13,234 nucleotides of DNA from Gammaproteobacteria bacterium (GTDB lineage Bacteria; Pseudomonadota; Gammaproteobacteria; DSM-19610). Both the position numbers and the translations under genes were made by a program. Shown in pieces: positions 8,401 to 13,234 of this stretch. Below the pieces are notes generated by a model, which saw only the letters and a list, made by a program, of their open reading frames with translations, ran no database searches and was not told the origin of the DNA. Numbering within the stretch: the first letter of the stretch is position 1; every line of letters starts with the position of its first letter. The DNA lies in the NCBI GenBank assembly GCA_011371465.1, contig DRQL01000014.1, positions 1 through 13,234 on the forward strand, given 5' to 3'.

Positions 8401-8642
8401 GACTGCATGTAGATCATGTTGTCCGCGCCGTTGACCTGTTGTTCGATGGGCGCGCCGACGTTCTGCGCCACGGTCTCGGCATCGGCCCCCGGGTAGGTGG
8501 CCGTTACCTGGATCTGCACCGGGGTAATGTCCGGGTACTGGGAGATGGGCAGGCTGAACATGGCCACCGCACCGGCGATCACGATGACCAGCGAGATCAC
8601 CGTGGCGAAGATCGGGCGATCGATGAAAAAATGCGAAAACAT
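5460..8642 (-). CDS. RND multidrug efflux permease, HAE1 family
   Basis: A 1060-residue inner-membrane proton-drug antiporter of the AcrB/MexB/HAE1 class, working as a trimer that captures substrates from the periplasm and outer leaflet. The N-terminus MFSHFFIDRPIFATVISL is the family-typical first segment. The proton-relay residues are all present: the Asp pair D410-D411 in IVVDDAIVVIEN, K938 in AAKNAILIVEF and R970 in RFRPILM, matching AcrB D407/D408, K940 and R971. A 12-segment topology with two large periplasmic loops fits the length. Loss of the CzcA-type charged pattern argues for drugs or other organic substrates rather than metal ions; the substrate cannot be read from sequence. An upstream in-frame start (8684) would overlap the adaptor gene and add a non-conserved 14-residue piece, so I reject it. 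It lies 16 nt after the adaptor gene. Confidence 0.95.
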   Translation of the reverse strand: MFSHFFIDRPIFATVISLVIVIAGAVAMFSLPISQYPDITPVQIQVTATYPGADAETVAQNVGAPIEQQVNGADNMIYMQSTSSSTGNYTLNAYFEIGTDPQLAQVDVQNRVQWATPQLPSAVTEQGVIVKKTTQSFMLVIALYSPDGRYDPDYVANYANIYLLDAIKRINGANQAAILGVPDYAMRIWLRPDRMAQLGLTATDIATAVGQQNRQFAVGRIGQSPTPHPVPQTFPVTTPGLLTEPEQFENIILRAREEGAAITRVKDVGRVDLGRKDYSIRSQYQGKDATLIVVYQQPGANALEVAKQVYATLDTLSKSFPDGLEYDVALDTTKFVSASIDEVVHTFFEAVVLVVLVVFIFLQSLRLTIIPTLAVPVSILGAMIGMLAFGFSVNMLTLFGMILAIGIVVDDAIVVIENTERNMTQFGLSPKDAAKRAMTEVSGALVAIVLVLNAVFIPVAFLGGMTGQLYKQFAVTIAISVVFSGLVALTLSPALAAILLKPGHGEKHGFFKWFESVLEKVTHAYVTGTRWIMRRTLVAFSAFAVVVVAAGWLFSVWPGAFVPEEDQGYLFVPYFLPDAASLDRTQAVGEQAAAFMREQPAVANVTQVDGYSLIDQQFKTDRGLLFVSLKDFEERKGPELSAPALIQASARHFAGIRDGRVIPLNPPAIPGLGVTAGFEMWVQQRGDGNYAQLADQVKQIVAKARQHPKLVRVSATISAENRQLRAILDREKAETLGVPVSDVYDTLQTLFGSLYVNQFPKAARLWQVILQAEPEYRLKPEDINGIYVRNHSGDMVPLSALVDTEWVTGPDIVTRFNNYPAAKITGGAAPGVSSGEALDIMEQIANQTLPGGYGFEWAGESREEKLAGSTSSLAFVFGLIFVFLILAAQYESWTLPFGVIMAVPFALLGALLAIVLRGIPNDVYFQIGLLTLIALAAKNAILIVEFAVDLHREGKSLYDSAVEAARLRFRPILMTSFAFILGVVPLAIATGASANSRHSIGTGVIGGMLGATAIAIFFVPMFFLVLEKLGLKLSGKKNEGSGEGGAAPTPGTASEKPGHE

Positions 8643-8658
8643 GCGTGGCCGGTTCCGG

Positions 8659-9846
8659 TCAGTGGCTGCTGGTCTTCGACTCACCGGAGGCTGCCTTGCC
8701 TTCCGCCGGAACGATGCTTACCGGCGCATTGGCGGACAGATGGATGATCCCCTCCGTGACGACCCGGTCACCGGCGGACAGCCCGTGGGTAATAAACCAG
8801 TTGTCGCCCTGCCAGCTGCCGACCTCGACATTGCGGATCTGCGCCTTGTCCTCCTTGTCTACAATCCAGACAAAAAAACCTTTGGCGCCCTGCAGCACAG
8901 CTTTTTGCGGGACCAGGATGGCATTGGGCCGGATCGCACCCTTGAGCCGGACGCGAACGAACTGGCCGGGACGCAGGCTCTGGTCAGGGTTGGAGAAGGT
9001 GGCGCGAATCAGGAAGGTACCGGTCTCGGTACTGTAGTTGGCGTCGGTGAAAAATATCTCCCCGGTCTCCGGGTAGATCGAGCCGTCGGCGAGCACGATC
9101 TCCACTTCATAACGATTCTGCTCCGGCGCCTTGAGCAACCCGGCTTTCTTCTCCTTTCTCGCCCGGAGTATATCGTCTTCGGAGATGCTGAAATCCACCC
9201 AGATGGGATCCAGCTGCGCGACATAGGTCAGCAGGCTGTTGAGCGCGCTGACATAGGCGCCGTTCTGTATACGGGCGAAACTGGAAGCCCCGGTAACCGG
9301 GGCATAGATGGTGGTGTATCCCAGGTTGAGTTGTGCCGTCTCGACATCGGCCTTTGCCATCTCTACCGCGGCGGCGGCCGAGTTCACACGTCCCCGGGCA
9401 TCATCCAGATCCTTCTTGCTGACTGCATTGGCCTTCGCCAGCGGCTTGACGCGTTTGAGGTTGGCGCGCGCGGTCCACAGTTTGGCTTCCTGCTCGGCCA
9501 GCGCCGCCTTTGCGGCCGCCAGCTGGGCCTCGAAGGGTTTGGCGTCCATCCTGAACATCACATCGCCCTTCCTGACGATACTGCCCTCCTTGTACAGACG
9601 GTCATCGAGGAAACCATCGACGCGGGCGCGCACCTCGACCTGCTGGGAGCTGGAGGTGCTGCCGACAAACTCATAGGTAACCGGGGTATCTTCGGGATGG
9701 ATCTCCAGCACCGAAACGTTCGCTGCCGGGGGGGGTGGTACGTTTTCCTGGCCACAACCGGTCAGCAGTGACGTGAAAACGACCAGGGCAACGGCTGGCA
9801 GCAACCCGTGGGTTCCTGTGTGCCGCGCTGATACTGAGTAACCCAT
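8659..9846 (-). CDS. RND efflux periplasmic adaptor (membrane fusion) lipoprotein
   Basis: A 395-residue AcrA/MexA-type adaptor joining the permease to the outer-membrane channel. A lipobox LLTGC puts the lipidated cysteine at residue 31, anchoring it in the inner membrane. A split lipoyl-like domain (VEVRARVDGFLDD and later YTTIYAPVTG) brackets a coiled-coil hairpin of about residues 90-165, rich in Ala, Lys and Glu. Beta-barrel and membrane-proximal domains follow, with RPGQFVRVRL and ILVPQKAVLQG as landmarks. The C-terminal 15 residues are polar and disordered. I prefer the ATG at 9846; a GTG at 9858 would add four residues and neither has a strong Shine-Dalgarno. First gene of the adaptor-permease-channel operon. 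No TetR or two-component gene is adjacent, so regulation is probably from elsewhere. Confidence 0.93.
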   Translation of the reverse strand: MGYSVSARHTGTHGLLPAVALVVFTSLLTGCGQENVPPPPAANVSVLEIHPEDTPVTYEFVGSTSSSQQVEVRARVDGFLDDRLYKEGSIVRKGDVMFRMDAKPFEAQLAAAKAALAEQEAKLWTARANLKRVKPLAKANAVSKKDLDDARGRVNSAAAAVEMAKADVETAQLNLGYTTIYAPVTGASSFARIQNGAYVSALNSLLTYVAQLDPIWVDFSISEDDILRARKEKKAGLLKAPEQNRYEVEIVLADGSIYPETGEIFFTDANYSTETGTFLIRATFSNPDQSLRPGQFVRVRLKGAIRPNAILVPQKAVLQGAKGFFVWIVDKEDKAQIRNVEVGSWQGDNWFITHGLSAGDRVVTEGIIHLSANAPVSIVPAEGKAASGESKTSSH

Positions 9847-9884
9847 ACCTGCTATCACTTCTGATTGGTTTGGGCCGGATTATT

Positions 9885-9909
9885 ACAGGTCTCCCTGTCA
9901 AAATACAGG
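9885..9909. promoter_or_regulatory. ACAGG/CCTGT repeat cluster, candidate operator
   Basis: ACAGG (9885-9889), 4-nt spacer, CCTGT (9894-9898), 6-nt spacer, ACAGG (9905-9909): three alternating half-sites 39-63 nt upstream of the adaptor start and about 100 nt upstream of the divergent glycerate kinase start. The arrangement suits a dimeric repressor such as a TetR-type protein, but no regulator gene is in the window. A minus-strand TTGACA (9902-9897) overlaps it without a well-spaced -10. Confidence 0.35.
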
Positions 9910-9919
9910 CAACCATAGC

Positions 9920-9945
9920 GCTGGAGCGCCGGCGCGAACCCGGGT
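9920..9945. repeat. short REP-like palindrome
   Basis: Contains GGAGCGCCGGCGCGAA, with a perfect 10-bp palindrome GCGCCGGCGC at 9926-9935. Aligned with the minus-strand reading of the unit at 3530-3555 it has the same GGAGCGCC head and GGCGCGAA tail but lacks the 7-nt middle. The CGGGT that follows is also shared, apart from 2 extra bases in the other copy. It seems to be a related, internally deleted or rearranged repeat in the divergent promoter region. Confidence 0.45.
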
Positions 9946-10007
9946 ACGCTGGCCGGGGTGTAACCAGCAAGAAGTGCGCATTCCGAGTCGCCGGTAGCCC
10001 GTTCACC

Positions 10008-11153
10008 ATGAAAATTGTGCTTGCACCCAATGCCCTGAAAGGCAGCCTGTCCGCTGCCGAAGCCGCAGACGCACTGGCGGCCGGTGCCCGCACAGCGCTG
10101 CCCGATGTCGAACTGGTACGACGGCCGGTGACGGACGGGGGGGACGGCCTTGTGCAGGTACTGGCCGGTGCGCTTCAGGCCGGCCCACGATCCCTGCCGG
10201 TCACCGGCCCAACCGGGCAAAGCGTCGAAGCCGCCTGGCTCTATAACCGGGAACACGGCCTGGCCGTCATTGAATCGGCAGCGGCTTCAGGGCTGGCATT
10301 ACTCGACCCGGCCAGGCCGGCGCCGATGACCGCTCACACCCGCGGTACGGGCGAACTCATCCTCGCCGCCCTGGATGCAGGCGCACAGCGCATCCTGCTC
10401 GGCATCGGCGGCAGCGCCGGCACCGATGGCGGGATGGGCATGGCGCAAGCACTGGGCGTGGTTTTCCGGGATGCCCGCGGCCACCGGCTTCCGGCCGGTG
10501 GCGGGCAGCTGATCGACGTCGCGGAAATCGACGCTTCCGGCCTCGATGCGCGGCTCGGCTCGGTGCAGGTCCAGGTTCTCTGCGATGTCGACAACCCGCT
10601 GCTGGGGCCGCAGGGTACGGCCGCGGTGTTTGCCGCCCAGAAAGGCGCCAGTGCTACACAGGTTCAGCAACTGGAAAATGGACTGACCCATTTTGCCGAT
10701 GTACTCGAAACAACTTTCGGCAAGGCATTGCGTAATCAGCCGGGGGCCGGCGCAGCTGGTGGACTGGGGGCCGGTGCGCTCGCTTTTCTCGGTGCAGAAC
10801 GGCTGCCCGGTGCGGAAACGGTGCTGGACCTGCTCGACTTCGATACCGCACTCGAAAACGCCGACCTGGTGATCACGGCAGAAGGTCAGCTCGATGCCCA
10901 GACCGCCTTCGGCAAGGCCCCCGCCGCGGTTGCCCGGCGTGCCCGGGCTGCAGGCATCCCCTGCATGGTCATCGCCGGTCGCCTGGGAAAAGGCGCAGAC
11001 CGGCTGGCAGATACCGGTATCACAGCCATCTACGCGCTGTGCGACGGCGCGGAATCACAACAGGATACTATGCGGAACGCCGCCCGCCATCTGCGGGATA
11101 CCGCTGCGCGTGCCCTCCGGGAATTCCGCGCGGACAGGATAACCGGCGCCTGA
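10008..11153 (+). CDS. glycerate 2-kinase (GlxK/GarK family)
   Basis: A 381-residue cytoplasmic kinase converting D-glycerate plus ATP to 2-phosphoglycerate (type I glycerate kinase, PF02595), feeding glycolate, glyoxylate or sugar-acid carbon into lower glycolysis. Length and landmarks match E. coli GarK: MKIVLAPNALKGSLSAAEAA at the N-terminus, PVTDGGDG (family usual P-M-A-D-G-G-E-G), HTRGTGELILAALDAGAQ, GIGGSAGTDGGMG at 132-144, GPQGTAAVFAAQKGA, GAGAAGGLGAG, DLVITAEGQLDAQT and a C-terminal MVIAGRLGKG. The frame extends upstream to 9870, but homologues start at this ATG, and the earlier residues are unconserved. There is no clear Shine-Dalgarno. No other glyoxylate-pathway genes (gcl, glxR) are adjacent. 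It is divergent from the efflux operon and convergent with pap, 31 nt away. I leave the symbol blank because glxK, garK and the third glycerate kinase name cannot be told apart here. Confidence 0.9.
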   Translation: MKIVLAPNALKGSLSAAEAADALAAGARTALPDVELVRRPVTDGGDGLVQVLAGALQAGPRSLPVTGPTGQSVEAAWLYNREHGLAVIESAAASGLALLDPARPAPMTAHTRGTGELILAALDAGAQRILLGIGGSAGTDGGMGMAQALGVVFRDARGHRLPAGGGQLIDVAEIDASGLDARLGSVQVQVLCDVDNPLLGPQGTAAVFAAQKGASATQVQQLENGLTHFADVLETTFGKALRNQPGAGAAGGLGAGALAFLGAERLPGAETVLDLLDFDTALENADLVITAEGQLDAQTAFGKAPAAVARRARAAGIPCMVIAGRLGKGADRLADTGITAIYALCDGAESQQDTMRNAARHLRDTAARALREFRADRITGA

Positions 11154-11168
11154 ACCGGTACGCAGCAG

Positions 11169-11193
11169 CCGCCGCCGGCGCGGATCATTTTTT
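11169..11193. terminator. possible terminator between glycerate kinase and pap
   Basis: A GC-rich hairpin (CCGC at 11169-11172 with GCGG at 11180-11183) is followed a few bases later by six T's at 11188-11193 on the plus strand. The stem is imperfect and the T-run lies inside the 3' end of pap, so it could end the glycerate kinase transcript only weakly. Confidence 0.25.
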
Positions 11194-12681
11194 ACGCTTG
11201 CCGCTGCCGAGGCGCTGTTCGATCTGCTCGCAGATCGTCTTCAGCACCTTGACCCGTGCATAGTACTTGTCGTTGGCCTCGACCAGCGTCCAGGGCGCTT
11301 CACGGGTACTGGTGTTATCCACCATGTCGCAAACCGCCTGGCTGTACTCGTCCCACCGGTCGCGGTTACGCCAGTCTTCATCGGTAATCTTGTAGCGCTT
11401 GTAACCGGTCTGCTCGCGCGCCCGGAAGCGTTTCATCTGTTCGTCCTGGTCGATCGACAACCAGAACTTGATCACGATGACGCCGGCGTCGCTCATCTCC
11501 TGCTCGAAGTCGTTGATCTCTCCGTAGGCCCGGCGCCAGTCCGCCTCGGAACAGAACCCCTCCACCCGCTCGACCAGTACCCGGCCGTACCAGGAGCGGT
11601 CAAAGATGCCGATGTGATTACGCCGGGGCAGGCGTCGCCAGAAACGCCACAGGTAGGGCTGCGCCTTTTCCTCATCGGTGGGCGCGGCAAACTGGTGGAC
11701 CCGGTAGCGGCGCGGGTCCAGGAAGCGCGTCACCCGCCGGATCGAGCCGCCCTTGCCCGCTGCGTCGTTGCCTTCAAACACCAGCACCAGCGAGTGCTTG
11801 CGGAACTTTTTCTTCCACACCAGTTCGTTCAACCGGTCCTGGTATTTTGCCAGCTGTTTTTTGTAGTCGGGTTTGTCCAGCCGCAGGGACAGGTCCAGGT
11901 CCGTCAGTACCGTGCGCCCGTCGACAGCCGGTACCTTCACCGGCGCACTGACCGGCTGTTCCGCATCGGGCCGGGCCAGGCGCGTGTTGATCGCATCGAG
12001 TATGGTCAGCCCTACTGTCAGGCTGCGATAGTACGGGTTCTCGGTATTCACGGGAATCCAGGGCGCATGGTCGGTATGCGTGATGCGCATCATCTGCTCG
12101 GCGGCACGTTCGACCTGCCGGTATCGTTTGCCACCCCCCCAGGGCGACTCCTCCACACGCCAGCGCGTGCGATCGTCGCTTTTGAGTTTTTTCAGGCGTT
12201 TTTCCTGCGCCTTGCGGCCAATCGTCAGCCAGAACTTGAGGATCAGCGCACCTTCTGCAGCCAGCATGGCCTCGAAGCGCTTGATCGCCTGCAGCTCCTG
12301 TTCGAAGCCGGCTTCATCGTGCTGTTCCAGTATCCGCCCGGTCAGCGGAGTGGTGTACCAGGACCCGGCATAGATACCGATATCGCCCTTGGGCGGCAGC
12401 GTGCGCCAGTAGCGCCACATACGCGGCCGTTCGGATTCTTCCTCGGTGGGTGCGGCCAGTGCCCAGGTGGTGGCGTGCCGGGTATCCAGCACTTCACTGG
12501 CATTGGTCAGCGCATCGACGACGCCGGAACCTTCCATGCCTGCGACGACCAGGATCACCGGGAATGTACGCGCCTCGATGAGATCGAACTGGGCCTCCAG
12601 CAGGTCTGTGCGCAGCTTTGGCAGCTGCCGCTCAAAACGGTCCCGGTCGATATCGTGTGCAATCCTGGAGGACTCGAACAT
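11185..12681 (-). CDS. pap: polyphosphate:AMP phosphotransferase (tandem PPK2 domains)
   Basis: A 498-residue cytoplasmic enzyme that transfers phosphate from inorganic polyphosphate to AMP, giving ADP (class II PPK2, PAP type). It has two PPK2-like domains: residues 1-230 and about 265-498. The C-terminal domain is intact: Walker A EGNDAAGKGG with K310 (residues 303-312), Walker B FDRSWY with D361, then REQTGYKRYK, whose basic residues fit the lid. The N-terminal domain has GMEGSGVVD at 48-56, with V54 where lysine is expected, and IYAGSWY in place of FDRSWY, so it looks catalytically dead. I place the start at the ATG at 12681 because GGAG sits 6 nt upstream and homologues begin MFES; an ATG at 12693 would add four residues. 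It lies 26 nt after the 115-residue gene on the same strand, suggesting one operon. Confidence 0.92.
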   Translation of the reverse strand: MFESSRIAHDIDRDRFERQLPKLRTDLLEAQFDLIEARTFPVILVVAGMEGSGVVDALTNASEVLDTRHATTWALAAPTEEESERPRMWRYWRTLPPKGDIGIYAGSWYTTPLTGRILEQHDEAGFEQELQAIKRFEAMLAAEGALILKFWLTIGRKAQEKRLKKLKSDDRTRWRVEESPWGGGKRYRQVERAAEQMMRITHTDHAPWIPVNTENPYYRSLTVGLTILDAINTRLARPDAEQPVSAPVKVPAVDGRTVLTDLDLSLRLDKPDYKKQLAKYQDRLNELVWKKKFRKHSLVLVFEGNDAAGKGGSIRRVTRFLDPRRYRVHQFAAPTDEEKAQPYLWRFWRRLPRRNHIGIFDRSWYGRVLVERVEGFCSEADWRRAYGEINDFEQEMSDAGVIVIKFWLSIDQDEQMKRFRAREQTGYKRYKITDEDWRNRDRWDEYSQAVCDMVDNTSTREAPWTLVEANDKYYARVKVLKTICEQIEQRLGSGKRKK

Positions 12682-12687
12682 CGCTTT

Positions 12688-12691
12688 CTCC
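12688..12691 (-). promoter_or_regulatory. Shine-Dalgarno deciding the pap start
   Basis: On the minus strand GGAG is followed by 6 nt and the ATG at 12681. The alternative ATG at 12693 has only a weak AGG nearby. This supports the shorter protein. Confidence 0.6.
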
Positions 12692-12707
12692 ATACTGCCT
12701 GTGCCGG

Positions 12708-13055
12708 CTATTCCGGCAGTGCACCGCGTTTCCTGAAACGTACCGCAATGCTGTATTCGGAATGTCCCGGCATGGTCGCCTCGCCCAGGATCGTGTTCCC
12801 CTTCTCATTCAGCCGCGCCTTGATGTCGATGGACAGGTGTTCACTTTTACGTCCGAACAGGGCGCGTTTTTTTCCGAACTGGTTGAAATCGAGGTGAAAG
12901 GTAATACTGCCGTCCGGCTTTTCGCGGTAGCGGCCGGACGAGTAGTGGTTCCTGCCGCCACCCAGCAGGCGGCCTTTTTCGAAAAAGATCGTGCCAATGG
13001 CCTCCCAGCCGTAGGCACCACCGATATCACTGCTCCAGACTCCGTCGATCGACAT
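12708..13055 (-). CDS. uncharacterised 115-residue protein, possibly GrlR-like fold
   Basis: A small soluble protein with no signal peptide or membrane segment. Its layout - MSIDGVWSSDIG, GTIFFEKGRLLGGGRNHYSSGRYREKPDGS, then alternating beta-like strands ending in a basic RFRKRG - resembles the GrlR-like beta-barrel family, whose members read G-x-W/Y ... G-x-x-x-x-x-G-R-x-x-G-G-x ... Y-x-G-x-Y. GrlR of enteropathogens binds and inhibits a transcription activator, but nothing here links it to type III secretion, and the similarity is remembered, not computed. The start has GAGG (minus-strand reading of 13067-13064) 8 nt upstream. It precedes pap by 26 nt. It is probably co-expressed with pap; a regulatory or accessory role is inference. 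Confidence 0.65.
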   Translation of the reverse strand: MSIDGVWSSDIGGAYGWEAIGTIFFEKGRLLGGGRNHYSSGRYREKPDGSITFHLDFNQFGKKRALFGRKSEHLSIDIKARLNEKGNTILGEATMPGHSEYSIAVRFRKRGALPE

Positions 13056-13088
13056 ACTGCTTACCTCACGTCACCGGCTGTAGCGCCA

Positions 13089-13103
13089 TGCACACCGTGT
13101 GCA
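13089..13103. promoter_or_regulatory. perfect 15-bp palindrome, candidate operator or hairpin
   Basis: TGCACAC (13089-13095), one C, GTGTGCA (13097-13103): a 7-bp perfect inverted repeat 34-48 nt upstream of the small gene that precedes pap. With a single-base spacer it fits a dimeric DNA-binding protein better than an RNA hairpin, which would need to open to a larger loop. No regulator is encoded in the window. Confidence 0.45.
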
Positions 13104-13119
13104 GGTCTGACTGTGCTCC

Positions 13120-13148
13120 ATAGTAAATTGATGCTGCCCGCTTGTACA
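13120..13148 (-). promoter_or_regulatory. weak candidate promoter for the small gene and pap
   Basis: Minus strand TGTACA (13148-13143) and TACTAT (13125-13120) are 17 nt apart, each matching 4 of 6 consensus bases. A transcript start near 13112 would put the palindrome 13089-13103 at about +10 to +24. The rest of 13056-13234 shows no gene; TTGACA (minus, 13211-13206) lies near the window edge without a good -10. Confidence 0.25.
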
Positions 13149-13234
13149 CCAGCACTCCTTCCTGCAGAACGACACCATCAATCTCTGACTACCTGTCATG
13201 ATCCATGTCAATGACCTGCCTGGCGGACTGGTTC

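Noticed and set aside
8643..8684. Longer N-terminus for the permease starting at 8684
   Set aside because: The added 14 residues are not family-like and would overlap the adaptor coding region; MFSHFF at 8642 is the canonical start.
8497..9771. 424-codon open frame on the plus strand opposite the adaptor gene
   Set aside because: Overlaps the adaptor almost completely and shows no family motif.
9874..9902. Minus-strand TTGACA at 9902-9897 as the efflux operon promoter
   Set aside because: No -10-like hexamer lies at 15-18 nt; the TAATAAT-like run is only about 10 nt away, too close for sigma70.
9870..10007. Longer N-terminus for the glycerate kinase
   Set aside because: The 46 extra residues cover the REP-like repeat and operator-like repeats and do not resemble the family; MKIVLAP at 10008 is the usual start.
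11614..12897. 427-codon open frame on the plus strand opposite pap
   Set aside because: Spans pap, the intergenic gap and part of the 115-residue gene with no recognisable motif; a shadow frame.
1..13234. Search for a defence island, CRISPR array, prophage, insertion sequence or toxin-antitoxin pair
   Set aside because: No direct-repeat arrays, transposase or integrase motifs, terminal inverted repeats around genes, or small two-gene toxin pairs could be seen; all genes are of core or common accessory type.

Overview
The window is an ordinary piece of chromosome from a GC-rich (about 60% by eye) gammaproteobacterium. The evidence is a YbiT-type ABC-F ATPase close to the enteric form, a TIGR02647-type small protein, an RhlE helicase, a complete HAE1-type RND efflux operon and a two-domain polyphosphate:AMP phosphotransferase. 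I cannot name a genus. Codon use looks uniform, and there are no transposases, integrases, tRNAs, rRNAs or CRISPR arrays.

Layout. Positions 80-3458 are on the plus strand: a small TIGR02647-like protein, a 163-nt structured leader, the DEAD-box RNA helicase rhlE and the ABC-F factor ybiT. These last two are RNA and ribosome factors 45 nt apart. A REP-like inverted pair (3491-3555) lies after ybiT. Positions 3577-9846 are on the minus strand: a small HMA-type metal-binding protein and, transcribed toward it, an adaptor - permease - outer-membrane-channel operon (8659-9846, 5460-8642, 3971-5467). No efflux regulator lies beside the operon. A divergent gene, glycerate 2-kinase (10008-11153, plus), shares its upstream region, which holds an operator-like set of ACAGG/CCTGT repeats and a second, shorter REP-like element. 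Positions 11185-13055 are on the minus strand: polyphosphate:AMP phosphotransferase (pap) preceded by a 115-residue protein with a possible GrlR-like fold. Upstream of that pair, 13056-13234 is non-coding and carries a perfect 15-bp palindrome.

How the genes work together. The three efflux genes should form one tripartite pump spanning both membranes. rhlE and ybiT act on RNA structure and translation. The glycerate kinase and pap are metabolic genes (2-phosphoglycerate formation; AMP to ADP using polyphosphate). The 115-residue protein and pap are probably co-transcribed.

I found no convincing undescribed system. The points most worth a second look are the degenerate N-terminal domain of the phosphotransferase, the small gene coupled to pap and its upstream palindrome, the two-hairpin rhlE leader, the REP-like elements and the candidate operator of the efflux operon.
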